In this document: positions 49,144 through 61,800 of the stretch, in pieces
Numbering within the stretch: the stretch's first letter is position 1
Layout: the number at the start of each line of letters is the position of its first letter
Assembly: GCF_027744825.2 (NCBI RefSeq)
Contig: NC_071349.1
Location: forward strand, 6,911,001 to 6,975,000
Direction of reading: 5' to 3'
Source: Synchiropus splendidus
Taxonomy: Eukaryota > Chordata > Actinopteri > Syngnathiformes > Callionymidae
Length of the DNA: 64,000 nucleotides
The notes under the pieces: model-generated
What the model was told of the DNA's origin: nothing
Databases searched by the model: none
What the model saw: only the letters and a program-made list of their open reading frames with translations
Made by a program: the position numbers and the translations under genes

Positions 49144-51708
49144 GTAAGTGCTGTTTAATGCACTATCTTGAATACAAGTGCATGTTCTCCTGTCAGGTTC
49201 ATGATCTTTTGAAACCTTTTCAAGCATTGACTGAAATTACACAACTGATGATCAATACTGTTTCCCCATGTCGTTGTTTACTCACTTGGAGCCTCTTCAT
49301 CTGTTGTCAGCTCTTGCCTGAGGCAACACTGGACCAAATGTCGTCCTGCTAGTGGACATGACAAACCCATTTTTCAACAATCCTGCCATTCCTTTTGCAG
49401 CTTTCTATAGAACCAGCACTTTCTATGAAGAAGTCCTTATTAAGTCTTGAATGTCTGGCATGACAGAAATGAAGAGTCAGCTATTAGCAACTGAGAATCC
49501 GGAAGTGCATTTGTTAACAATCTACATTAGGGCTACAAATGACTACTCGCGTAACTTGGCTTGATAAAATCAGATGAAACATAGTTGCTTCCTTAAGATT
49601 CTCCATACTGACAGGTCAGTTTTTTCTCTCTTCAGAATAATGGTCACAGAGAGGTCCACCCTCAGTTCAGGTGCTGTTTACACGGAGATGGAAATGCCAC
49701 ATTCCGTCATTGTCTTATATTGGATCCATTGCTCGTGTACTCAGCGAACACTGCCGTTTACATGTGAATCCGACAACTTTCGAAAAGGGGACCCAGCTTG
49801 GGAACTTTTGGCATGATGCTGGATTTACATCTGGTGTAAATGCTAATGAATATTGTTGATTTTAAAAGAAAAAAAAAATTAAAACCATGAATTTCAATTG
49901 AAGAGAGAACGGTGATTTCAGTTATGTTTTTCATATTTAATAAACATACTACAAACGCCACACAGCTTGCCAAAGTGAGCCTGTGAAAACTCAGGGTGCC
50001 AGTACCTTGCTGTACTGCACACTGCAGTTGTATTTGATGGACTCTACGGTCTCTGATGAAGCGTTATAGAGTGACAGAGCCAAAAGCGGGAACTTGTCGC
50101 TACTCAGTTATGGTCTGTGTAATAACACAATGGAAAGTAAAAATCCATAGCAGCAAGCACCATACTTCCTCGCTTGTCCAAACAAGCTAGTTTGCATTGT
50201 CCTGTCCGCCTGCATAATTGTTTACTTTCATCTGAACATACAGGGATGCAGGCTTTGTAGTGAATGCACTGTGGGCTCTTTTTTCCCCCTAACCTCTAAC
50301 TTCATTGAAAATATAGTGCCACTCAGCGGCCAGGAATAGTTACTACAACAACATCACACAATTCTGCCTGAGGAATGAGCTGCATGTCACCTTGTTGACA
50401 CATTGGCGTGGCTGCATAGAGCGTCTGCAGCATCCATCTTGAAGAATATGCTTAACCCTCACGACCAAAAATACTCTTCTTCATCTTTCAAAACAATGGT
50501 AGCTGTTGTCAAAAAGTTGCTTCATGGAGTGGCATAATTCATACAGCGTGATGTGTCATCCATCTTATCATCCTTAGCGACATGAGCAAGCATTTGTGGT
50601 GTCAAGACTAGTGGCGTAATGAATTTTGCAGTGAAATGTAATTGCTGAAATTGAGCATTTTGCATTGTTGTGTTTGTTGTTTTTGGAAGTAAATTGTAAA
50701 CATTAAGGTCACTTTTTATTCTGCAGACAGTGTAGATAACATTTAGAACATGCTTCTTTCGATAGATTATCCTACCAAGTAAAAAGTACTGTGTGATCGT
50801 TTTAATTTTTAAATTTGTATTTATTTTTTTTATTAAGTCAAACTTTGAGTTACTCAAGTAATTTGTTACTGGGGTTTGTGTACATCTGAGTGAATATAAC
50901 ACACTCAAAATAAAATGTGCACTACAGTAGCTTCCATTGTTCTCACAATAAAGCGGTTATAAAATATCCATTTGAAATCTGAATGAAAAAAAAATTTTTG
51001 TAAATCTAGTGAGATAGTTAATCTATGTAGATTATCCCTGACTATCGCCATATCGACGAGAGCTTTCCGTTCTTTCTCTTTGACACACAATGTCCCGATT
51101 ACAAATTTAGGGTCTTGCATCTGTCTTTTACATTCAGGCTAGACAGTAGAATGATTTTTAAACTTCAATCTCAAAAGGCTGAGCTGAAATGTGAAATTAC
51201 AACCCCCTTTTTTGTTGAAAAATCTTTTTTGCTGCCAAAATGACACCAACAATGATAAATCTGAAAGTAAATGAACACATTCAACTTGGTCCCATTAATG
51301 TCACCTGTCACAGTTCCAGATTTGATGACATAGACACATGATATTATCCCCCTCCCAAATCCATTTGTGTGCTCTTCCTCTGGACAGGCCGGCTGGGCTC
51401 ACACTCTGCTGTGGAAGTCCAACCAGTGGGTGATGATCCACATGTTCCACTGTCGCATGGTGCTGACTTACTACATGTGGTGGGTGAGCTGGAGTCACTG
51501 GGGGGAGTACAACACTCATGTGGCGCTTCCCCAGCGCCTGCTCTTCTTCACGGGCCTGGCTCTGCTCACCGTCCTCATCAATCCCATCTGGACGCACAAG
51601 AAGACCATGCAGCTGCTCAACCCCGTGGACTGGAACTTTGGGAACAAGCCAGCACCGGCAAACGGTTCCGCACGCGGTCGAGCCCCAGTCAAACATCATG
51701 CTAGCTGA
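48586..51708 (+). CDS. cln8: cln8, ER TLC-domain membrane protein, 292 aa in two coding exons
   Basis: CLN8 is a multi-pass ER membrane protein of the TLC (TRAM-Lag1p-CLN8) family. It acts in ER-to-Golgi export of lysosomal enzymes, and human mutations cause neuronal ceroid lipofuscinosis. Coding exons 48586-49143 (186 codons) and 51388-51708 (106 residues plus stop) join in phase 0. The protein is close in length to human CLN8 (286 aa) and shares [55 protein letters not shown] and [16 protein letters not shown]. Likely membrane segments are about 30-51, 68-90, 107-128, 138-158, 163-186, 198-220 and 233-252. Arg29 corresponds to human Arg24, the residue altered in Northern epilepsy. The C-terminus ends VKHHAS, so the KKxx retrieval signal at the human end (KKRP) is absent. 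Confidence 0.97.
49144..51387 (+). other. cln8 intron, 2.2 kb
   Basis: No further exon is visible between the donor at 49144 and the acceptor CCTCTGGACAG ending 51387. The middle is AT-rich, and I see no recognisable element. Confidence 0.7.
51388..51708 (+). CDS. cln8: cln8 coding exon 2, C-terminal TLC domain
   Basis: This exon encodes [20 protein letters not shown] onward, with the CLN8-typical [12 protein letters not shown] and the tail [16 protein letters not shown], followed by a low-complexity fish-type end ([16 protein letters not shown]). The stop TGA is at 51706-51708. Confidence 0.97.
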   Translation, partial: AGWAHTLLWKSNQWVMIHMFHCRMVLTYYMWWVSWSHWGEYNTHVALPQRLLFFTGLALLTVLINPIWTHKKTMQLLNPVDWNFGNKPAPANGSARGRAPVKHHAS

Positions 51709-52730
51709 AAGTGTTCTGTTGAAGTTCAACATCTGAATAATGACTTTAATTACGGTGTCTCATTAATATTGAATTAATAGTGTGTTGAGGGTGTGTGGTT
51801 TGAGGGCGTTCAGACAAGGTTCGGTCTGAATGTGCTTGATATGTTCAATTTTACATCTGTGACATTAGGCTGTGTTAAACAACACAAGGAGGTTTTGCTT
51901 TCTCTTAGCCTCAGTCCACACATGCATGACTGCATTCAGATCCATTTGCCGGTACGTTGCTTTAACTGTGAATTCAGATGCTGACAGATATGCTCAGAAC
52001 TAGTCTTTGTTCTGCATGGAAAATGAGCTATATTTTTAACCATGCCTATCGCCTTGCAGAACTTCCACAAGAGGCTCATGTAAAAAAAAAAAAAAAAAAA
52101 AAAAAAGTAACTTCATCAGCGTTGTCTCTACAGACGGGAGAGAAAAGTGTGTCGGTCCTCTGTCATCTCTTTTTTTTAGTTATCAAATTTTTAAGTGGCA
52201 CTATAGCTCATGGAATAGTTGTTTTTTTTATTATCTTGCTATTGTATTTTGCTCATATTTATGTGTTCTTATGTTTACAGTGCTGCCATGCCTCCAGCAC
52301 AGGGCTTTTTTATTGTGTTTTTTTTGGCTGATCCTTCCATTCTGAAGTTTTAAGTCAAAATATGCACATTTTTATTTCAGAATCTGTTTGCATGTGGACT
52401 GGACCTCACTGTCACTAGATGAAGTTGCAGTATTAATTCATTAGCTCACATTATAATCAAAAGCACTGTCATGTCTTTTTTTATATTAAGTAGTACAACT
52501 CCCTGTTTGAACTGAGCGGAGTGGAAATTAGGGTTTAAACCCCTGGATACTGAGAATGGTGTGAAGAGTTACATGGCTGTTCTGAAGAGAGAATAATGTT
52601 GAAATGTTTGTGAGACTGGGAAGAGCTGACAGTAGAACAAATGCTTGTTGATAAGAATGTACATTTCAGTTTTTGCTGTGTAACATTTTGATTGAGGTTT
52701 AAATAAAATGTTTGCTATTTTGTTTGGTTA
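51709..52730 (+). other. cln8: cln8 3' UTR
   Basis: About 1 kb runs from the stop to AATAAA at 52702-52707, which is followed by TGTTTGCTATTTTGTTTGG, a typical downstream element. It contains a run of 25 A at 52082-52106. The cleavage point is approximate. Confidence 0.7.
52702..52707 (+). terminator. cln8 poly(A) signal
   Basis: AATAAA is followed by GT/T-rich sequence within 30 bp. It is the best such site downstream of the cln8 stop. Confidence 0.7.
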
Positions 52731-53099
52731 CAACAATTTGCTCTTACTTCTTCCTCTTTAAACACTTTCGTAGCTCCTATTTCTTGCTTTTTTCCGTGAC
52801 AACTTGGTGGATAGCTGTGTGATCAATGACTTCACAAATGCCATCAGACTTGTAATAGAAGGGACTTTTCTTGCTTAGCTTCACAGTATGATCATTTTTC
52901 GAATCACCACATTTGAACTTTCCATGTTGAATTTAGTTTGTATTGTACTGTAAAATAATAATAAGTAATCGTGCTGAACCCACGTTAACGTCACGAAACC
53001 AAAGCTCTTGGAAGTTAAAGGTTTAATATTTAAATCAAAGTGGCGCATACGATGTAGTTCTCATGTTAATCGAAGCTCAAATTGATATTCAAGTCCAGA

Positions 53100-53300
53100 C
53101 AGCTGTTGGATGGGAAAGCCACATCACTCGTCACGTGACCCCGATTGGAACCTTCACTGTGATCCTCCCAGAAAAGACGAGGACGGGCTAATTGATTGAC
53201 GTAGGTTTCAGCCAATAGAGGCGTCCACTCGTCTCACTGTACACCAATGAGCTGCCAGGGAGCTCTCGAAGGCGTCCCTATGGAGAGAGTCGGCTTGCGG
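53100..53300 (+). promoter_or_regulatory. arhgef10 promoter with CLEAR-type E-box and CCAAT boxes
   Basis: The palindrome GTCACGTGAC is at 53130-53139. CCAAT motifs lie at about 53144-53148 (inverted), 53212-53216 and 53244-53248, and no TATA box is seen. The cluster sits about 150-300 bp before a noncoding exon with a strong donor at 53441 and about 400 bp after the cln8 poly(A) site. It is therefore placed as the arhgef10 promoter. Binding by TFEB/MITF or USF is an inference from the motif. Confidence 0.6.
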
Positions 53301-53440
53301 TGAGGAGAGTCAAGTAAAGGAGGAAAGTGGCGAAAAGTTGGATGCGTTCCGGTGCTTAACTCGGTTATGCATCACTTCTAGTAGCCGTTAACGTTATTGC
53401 CTCGGATTATAATACCTCTCCTGGATATAGCCACATCCTG
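53280..53440 (+). other. arhgef10: arhgef10 noncoding exon 1 (start approximate)
   Basis: The donor CTG|GTAAGT follows 53440 in sequence that is richer in CpG than its surroundings. The following acceptor is TCCCTCCAG at 58795. The transcription start is not determined. Confidence 0.5.
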
Positions 53441-56400
53441 GTAAGTGAACAATTCTTTAACACTGCCGTAACAAAGTTGAACATGTTCGAAATGCAGTGG
53501 TTCAGGTGAGGCTACTTTGTTAGCTTGTGCCAAAAAAGTCACATTTTATACTGTCGCAATGGGTGTGTGTCTTCTTTAAAATCAGTGTGTGCCCATAACG
53601 TGGCGCTCGGTCAAGACAGCCAAGTTGTCAACTCTCCTCCCTTCACATCTTTGCATTGTCAATTGCGTTGCTGTTTGTTCTCGTTTGCATTAAGTCCACA
53701 GCTACTAGTCACCTTTATAGTGAGTCAATATTATTCCTGCGCACCACTTGTTTCACATTTACGCCTAGATCCGACTGCAGGTGTGAAGTCCTCTTCCCCC
53801 TCTCCTCCTCGGGTTTCCGTAATAACCGTGTCTTACCCCGGACAAATCATATGAATAGAAAATAACGACCGTTTATGCTCCTTGAACTGGTGTGGAAGTC
53901 TTTCTGAGCTGCAGCATCAACTGCAAATCCAAGTAGTCATGCATAACATTCCTCAATGAAAGGGCTGCAGTCAGCTGGAACATCAGTCTTTACAAACAGG
54001 TAGGGGGAAAAAAAGACAGATTTACAAGATCCATCCCAAATTCGGGAAATACTGCCTGAATAAACCACGAAAAAAAGAGCTTCAAAGCAGTTTATATAAA
54101 GTTCAAAACTTCACTTAGTAAGATTGCACTGTTATCACAAATCTTTCAAATATACTTTAAAAAAAAATATTGTCACCTTACTATCATCAAAACTCAGGTT
54201 GACTGCATCTGGAAAGTAGGAATATGAATGAAGAATACTTCTGATAATATCTACTTTTTTGTTACATTGTTGTCATTTCTTAAACAGGGTGTCATTTTTT
54301 AGATCCATTAGTTAAATGGTTGTCATGAAATATGATAGTTGTAGTAGTTTGTTAATGAAAACCAGGAAAGAAGTTAGACGTCTTCCAGTTGTTTTTCCCT
54401 TGAAACGCATCCTTAAAATGGTGTACCTCAGTGCCAGAAAAAGAAATACATGCCCAAAAAAATCTTGTAACCATATCAACAAGATTTGAACAACAATATT
54501 GTCTTGAACCAAGCCATTTTAGTTTTCTTGCAGGAGCAAGAGACAATTCCATGAGTATTGAAATATAATAATGAAATAAATTAATCTCACTGCTAAATAT
54601 TTTATTTTGTAATGTATTATCATTTTGTTATTTATTATTTATTTGGAAAAAAATGAAATTATTTGAACACCATTTTCTGGTGGAACAAGCAAATAAAATT
54701 TTAGGCACACTGAGAGAAAAAGGCTTCATTGCTTAATGGATAAGACATAATGGTTTATCATAAACAAGATGCCCAATGGCTTGAATTTGTATGAGGTCTT
54801 AACAACTACTGTGAATAATATGTCACCTGTGCGGTGCAAAGCTAAGGAAGTTACATTATAGTGTTTTATAATTGTCCCATACATATGTTTCTAAAATGCT
54901 AGCAAAGCTCTTTTCAAATGTATTCATGCCTTCATGTCTCTGAAATTCTGACTGCATCAACAAAGTTGAGTGGTGTAAGAAGACAAGGTTATAAGGTGGT
55001 AATAAAATAAGATGGAATGCAGTCATAGAGGTTACTGTATTTGAATATACTGTACATAGAAGTACTATAATTTGTTTCTAATTTCTCCATAAATTTAAAT
55101 TAAATGCATTTTTTATTCTACAGTGTGTGCTGTATATTAGTTTTGTTTTATTGTTGGTGCTGGACTTATGTACTGTAGTTACACGACCAAACAATAGGGC
55201 CGACTAGGACTTGTAGTTAACACAGTTAACAACCAATAAATTCTATTTCCTGAGATTTTAAAACATTTTTTGTGTTTTCAAATGTCTGTTAAGGCTTTTA
55301 TTGACTAATGATGCTTTATTCCATAATATTTCAAATAGTTGATGGTGTTGAAACTTGAAAACTTGGACCGTATCTGATTACAAGACCGTTGCAGTCTCAC
55401 TATGGCAACTGAAGGAAACACCCAGATTGCGTCCTGATTGGATTTTTCCAAATTAAAATGACTATTCCTCATTTGTTGTTACAATATTTACCCTAGCAAT
55501 CACCACCCTTTTCCTTTTTTTTTCAAATAATCTATGTTAAATCCAACTGTGCACTCTAATCCAACAGTATAATCTAATAAAGCTCAGCTTCAGGAGTCAT
55601 TTTTAAAAACATTCACACTAGTTTGGGCTGGTATGCTGTACATACATGTGTGGATTTACCACTGGAATGCAGATACTTGAAGCAGGTATGAATTCCAAAA
55701 ATAAATAAATAAATGAACCGTGGACGGGACTTTGGATAGTCAAGAGGGGGAAAAGAGGGGGAGTATGCAGTCGAACTCCTTTCAATCCAAAACAGGATTT
55801 GACTGCCTCTTTCAGTGTAAAAAAAATATCACCTTCTATTTTTGTGGATCTTTTGCGTAGTCCTCTCTCCCAAAGTTGAGGCAGAAAGGAGCTTTCATTT
55901 TTCTATGTCCCTCTGAATTGGTTGGAATTTCTCTGGAGTTCCAGTGAAAGCTTTGAGATCCAAACGTGTAAGAAGAGGCACACTATTTCTTGTGTATTGA
56001 GCAGATGATGAGTGCCCACTCTGAAGGGCTTTTGTGAGCTACTTGGGTATGAACTGTGGGGGCATTTTCAAATGAATAGAGCTACAGACGGAGATCACAA
56101 AGAATGTCCACAGGAAATGGCAATATTCTTAGTTTGCGGAATGTTGACCAGTCTAGTGACTTTAAAGGGTGACGGTAGATTCTCACCCGATTTCATGTTT
56201 CGTTTGTCTTCAGTTGGGCTCCTCAATCATGTTATAAATTTTGCTGCAAAGAATGTAGTATATTTTTATTATTTATATTTTAAATAAAGGCTGCCCGCTT
56301 TAGTCTAATCTATAGATGGAAAAACTTGTTGATGTCGCCTCTTTGCTCAAGCGAGAGGTCTTTGTGCTGTAATATAGGTCATTTCGAATACATGGGTGAA

Positions 56401-58795
56401 CAAATCGCCTGCATTTCACCGACATCCTGGGTGACTGTTTTCCTCTGTGGAAGAAACCGCTCAGTAATCCCTACATGTAATAACACGCTCCGCTGAATGT
56501 GTCAACACAGCGGCTCATTTTCACCCCTGTTTTTGTATGTACTGAGAGTATTTTGAATTGCCCACTGACAACTCTTTGCAAAACTCAAAAAAATTGCAAA
56601 AAAACATGAATTTGCAGACTCCTGCTATCTACTAGTGTTAGAATTTTCAATGCACATAGGACTGTTTCCTCTCCGACACATAGAGAACACCTGAATGTTA
56701 TACTTTTCCTGACCCACCCCTCTCTTCCTTCCTTCTGTCCTGGATCTCAACGCTTTGAAAAGGGGATGAGTCACTTTACAGATATTCAGTCAAGACATCT
56801 TTCATATTATACTGCCTATTCAAGCGGAGCTCCTAGGGTGATGGTGGAGAAGTACAGACATTAATTCCTGACGCACAGATGTTTTGAGAATTTTATTATT
56901 ACCTCTGCCGTCTTCAATGTGGTTGGTTTGTCTGTTTGTGTTCAAAATACCTTGAAAAGTGATGGGGAATTTGGATTATATTTTCACAAAATAAAAAGGG
57001 ACAAGGAACAAATTCAGTTTTGAGAGTGATCTGGATCACTGTCTAGATTTTTTTTGAGACTTTGTCATCTCCCCGATTGTGTTTGGGGTGGACTAAAGCT
57101 GCTTGGTGGAGGTCTGCAGCCTTTTAGTGCTTTTATTATTGAGATTAAGCTAAGGATGGTCATATGGTTTGGACACTAAGAGGAGAGACAGAACAAAGTG
57201 TAGAACCTTGTTTTGTTGATGTCACAGACTGTGTTGGACTTTATATTGGGGGTGAGTGTGAACAACGGCGGGATCTCTGACTGGGGGTTATGAATCACAC
57301 TTCACTTCATGTTGACAAAAATAGTGTCAAATTTTCCCAGCACATGGTGTGAAATCCCAGCGCGGGATTGCTTCTAAAGTGTTGAGGAGAACCCTGAACA
57401 GAAAGAACAAGCAGATATTTGTACTTTTGCATCGGTTCACGATGAGGTGCTGAAGATAAGATAAATAGAAGATAAATCTGTAGCTGCTGTTGTGTGGTGT
57501 TGGTTTTCTTTAGGTGAACATAGTCAGAAGAACAGAAGAAGTTTGAACAACATAGCACTGTGGGAAACCGTGATTTCTGTAAATTATTTACATTTATGAA
57601 GTGCTGTTGTTTGTTTATTCAACCCGAACCATCAAACAAAAAAACAACTTCTTACTTTTTTTGTTGTTACTACAACATTTATTTCATGGTGCAAAGCGAT
57701 GAGAAGACCTCATCTTCTCTGATTCCATATCTCATCACAAATGTGTGTTGAAGACTATTCTTCCTCTGGTGATACGCACTCTACCTGCCAGTGTTGCCAC
57801 CAGTCTTATCTGTCAGCCTTGCTGTGTTCAGTAGACACTAGCTCTGTGTGTTCACATCCACTGATCTGGCCTTGTGCCCCGCGAATGGAGAGGAAGACAA
57901 AGAAGCAGAGGATTTCACATTACTTTTAGACAAAACAAGCTTTCAGAACCACCATGAGTCGTCCTTTCAGTCTTTGTTGCTGCATCACTGTGCTGGAGGT
58001 TTGTCTCAGACAGAAGTGGACGCATGTGAACTTTTGTTGTGATTTTATAAATAGACTATTGAGCGTACAAACCACAACAACAATCCCTGTGTGCTCCGTC
58101 GTGATGTCATTGCGTTGCCGTTTGTTTGGCAAGTGTCCGACAAGAACACATGCAGCAGTGACACAGTTTTTGCTGACAAGTGCTGCCAATGTCAGGTTTG
58201 TGTCTGGAGGTGACAGATTCTTTCAAACAAAGACATTGCTGCTGAGGAATGTGGCGTCTCTCGTGCCTCTGCAGGTCCAAAGGTCTCTCCTGCCTCTGCA
58301 TGCCAATGACAATAGTTGAGGCACGCAGTCACTTTTGGATTCCTCACTCTTACGTTAATCCATTTTCTGTTCTGTTTTTTTTGCCCTGTGCCTTTTCTTT
58401 ATGATCAACCACACCAAGAGAGTTTTGGTTTACGATTTCATTAGAGACCAACAGGAATGAGTTTTGAATGTAATCTAATGCTAAAGCTGATGTAACATTA
58501 GCATGTAAACACACTGTGCTACAGTAACAACCTGAAATCACAATACTGTCTACCATTTATTTTCGATTCACGTTATCATGCTTCTTCATTATTAGCATGA
58601 CAATGTTTTGAAAACTACCTTGACAAGACTGCTGAGAAGCATGACAAGCGTTTATTCGCAGGGCCATTTTTCCACATTGGTTCTGCTTTCAAAACTAATG
58701 TTAAAATTAAATTTGACTGACCAGAGTGATGCAGTGAGTCAAATAAAAAACAGCACAAGTGTTGACTTCTTTATGATATTTGTCTCTCCCTCCAG
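53441..58795 (+). other. arhgef10 intron 1, 5.4 kb
   Basis: No coding exon or RNA gene is supported. Most of it is AT-rich with simple-sequence patches, and I see no recognised transposon. Confidence 0.6.
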
Positions 58796-58893
58796 GAATG
58801 TGTGGCGGAGTAATTGATCCCCTGCATGCAGCTGCCTGAAGAGTCAATCACTGAGCATGGACGTGGAAGACTTCCCTCCCCCGCCTCCTGAAA
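58796..58893 (+). CDS. arhgef10: arhgef10 exon 2 with start codon
   Basis: The acceptor is TGTCTCTCCCTCCAG before 58796 and the donor is AAA|GTAAAG after 58893. ATG 58857-58859 opens MDVEDFPPPPPE, and only 37 bp of the exon are coding. In-frame stops upstream in the exon (TAA, TGA) support this start. Confidence 0.8.
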
Positions 58894-61800
58894 GTAAAGT
58901 CAACAAAACGCTGACCTCTACCCACTGTCTCGAAGAATGTTTTCAGTTTTAGAGTTGAGCAGCACCATCATGGCCGGTTAGCTCAGTTGGTTAGAGCGTG
59001 GTGCTAATAACGCCAAGGTCGCGGGTTCGATCCCCGTACGGGCCACTACTTTTGCTGGTGTTCCACAGCTGGAAATTGCAGACATCCCCTTTTCTTGAAC
59101 CTCTCATGTTACCCTGTCAGCCAGTCCTATCACTTCCTAGAGAGTGCACAAGGTTAGGTTGTGGGAGTACACAAAATAGATTCCACAGCCTGTCTCTGCT
59201 TCTCCGGAGTGCGTGGGCTGATGAAGGAGGGAATGCATTGTGCTGCTCAGGATTCCAGACAGTGTTGCTCAGTTTTGCTCTGAATGATCATACTTGAGGA
59301 GGAATATTTTACTTTTACGCGCTGGCACTGATTTGATGGTGCAGTTGAAGGACCATAAGCATAAACAAGGAAGTGAAATATATTTGTATCCTAGAATTGG
59401 GTATTGAGTTATACCCAATGTGGAACTACTGGAAAGTTTAGCAGGCTGTCTGTGGATTGGTGTGCACACTTGCTCCGTTAAATAAAGGTCAATAGTCTTG
59501 TTAATTAGCCTGCAAACCCTCACAGCCAACTATCAACGGCCTCATCTGACCCTGTGAGCAGATGCATGTATCGAGCAGCCAGTTGTGCCTCGACATCTGG
59601 CCAGTTCCAGTTTCATCAGGCAACAGCGAGGAGCTGGTGTTGTGTTGGACCGTTGCCTCTAAAACAAGATACTTCCTGCTGCATTGCTGTGGCACAGTAT
59701 TGCTAATGTATAGCGTTTACTAATTATGGTGTACAAAAAATAAATCAATCACAGTCACCGGCCGGTTAGCTCAGTTGGTTAGAGCGTGGTGCTAATAACG
59801 CCAAGGTCGCGGGTTCGATCCCCGTACGGGCCACTCTTTTGATTGGATGCTTGTGTTCCGACAGCATGTGAGTGTACCTCGTGGTGTCAGACTGATCCAC
59901 AAATGGGGGCTTTTGTTCCAAACCATTCAAGTTTGTCAGCAGAGACAAGCAGCTGACTGACCATCAACTGGTTTCAGTGGTTGGGGAGAAGATCTCGTAT
60001 TTATTGGTTGTAACAAAAACCTGCCCCAACTGTGGCCCTTTGAGGTTTGACCCTCCTTATTTATGTACTGGATGACAACTTCACCATCACGGCAGCCTTG
60101 ATCTTCATCTGGACTGTGCCTGCCTGCGCTCTGCCATCTTGGGATTTGTCAATATCTAACGTCTAAGTCAAACAAGTGAAAACCAGGCCGTGCGAGGATC
60201 ACTTGTCTGTCATGAAAGACCAAAGTTGACAATGAAAGATGCTTATTGCAAGATAACTACACTAGGTTTTTTTTAGACATTAGAGGCACGAAGACCACAC
60301 GAATACAAGTTGGAGCCACAGAGAGTAATTAAGCTAAGACCTCCAAATGTCATGTCTTTACTTTTATCCTGAGAAGTTCTCCAATATTTTTGTGGCACAC
60401 ACACAGAACCGCAGGAACTAAGTGAGAAAGCTGAATAGGCTGTCTACCAATTTGAGGCTAGTTTTGCAGACATCCAATCTATTTTGGATGCTAATTCATG
60501 GTTATAAAAGATAAAAATAGAAATAATGTGCATCATTCATATTAGCACTACTGCCTTGACTATCTGTGTTTTGATGGGCCACTCTGATGTTATTTGACAG
60601 TTCCCACATCCTTTATTTCCAAACAGGTGGAAAAAGAGCGATAACATCTCTGTCTCTGCTCTGATCTCTGCACCTCTCCTAAACCATTTACTTTGTGGTG
60701 CAGATGGACAGGGGTCAGCGTGTTGACCCACAGCATTAGTCACGGTCTGACAGCCAGACTACAGGGTGGAACTGCTACCTGTCAGAGCCTGAGGGAGTTG
60801 CACCGGCGATTAAGAGTCTGTGTCCACTGCTGTGAGGGACTTCAAAGCTTTGCATTTTAGTTTGTGGGAGGTGTTTTGTTTGGACTGACTGGTTTTAAAC
60901 TTTGGATGCATGGCAGCTTCACACACTTTGGACCGAGAATGGTATTTAAGGGATCACTACGCAGTATAACATAATCATGTCATTAAATATTTCTTTTCTT
61001 GACTCTTTTTATGACATTTATTGATGTTCTTTGTTCATGTTTTTTTTTCATGAATTATGTAGTTTGCGTTGCTTTATACCTCAGTGTTCATGTTGTGCAT
61101 TCTTAGTCTACTCTACATCAGTCATCAGAGTAATATGTGTTATGCATCTTTTTCTCCTGATAGATTATTTTGTCCCTCCTTTTATTACTTATAAAAATGT
61201 GAGTGGCATTATTTTATCCTCTATAGGCTACAAATTCAGTGACTTTCTCTGGCTTTTTAAAACAAAATGAGAAAATAAATGAATAAATACATAAAACAAT
61301 ACAATTTAAAACATGATTTTAAAATGAGAACGTTGTGTAATTATTATATTCAATTGTTTGTATTTTTTGTGTTGAAAGAGTAATTAATTTACTGATCTCA
61401 GTAATGACCATGATGTCGCTTGTGACATGTAGTGGTTTCGATTTTACTCCGTGGCTCCTGGAATGCAAGCATTCTGGAAAGCCATGATAAACTCTCAGTG
61501 TTGAACTTTATGAAGAATGAATGAGGGTCCTCAGATCAGCTCTTTGTGAGCTGAATGAAAAAATACATTGTCTAGTCTGGTTCTCTAAAGGTTTCTGCCT
61601 TACATACCCATGTTGTTGTTCAGCTCCAATATCCAAAGTGAAAGGACGTTCACTGCCCCAACAGGCCGTGCAAGTGTCATGCTAGCATTGGCTCTTGTGT
61701 TTTCTTTAGGAACACTGTCAGGATATGAGTGAAATGCTCCAAACTGTGAACTAATATATTCAAGCTGTGACAACTCATGCTACTCATGAGGAATCTGCGG

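Noticed and set aside
59766..59948. Minus-strand open frame over the second tRNA containing TGIEPATLAL
   Set aside because: It is only a reading through the tRNA gene on the opposite strand, a familiar artefact of tRNA and SINE sequence, with no start context or homologue.
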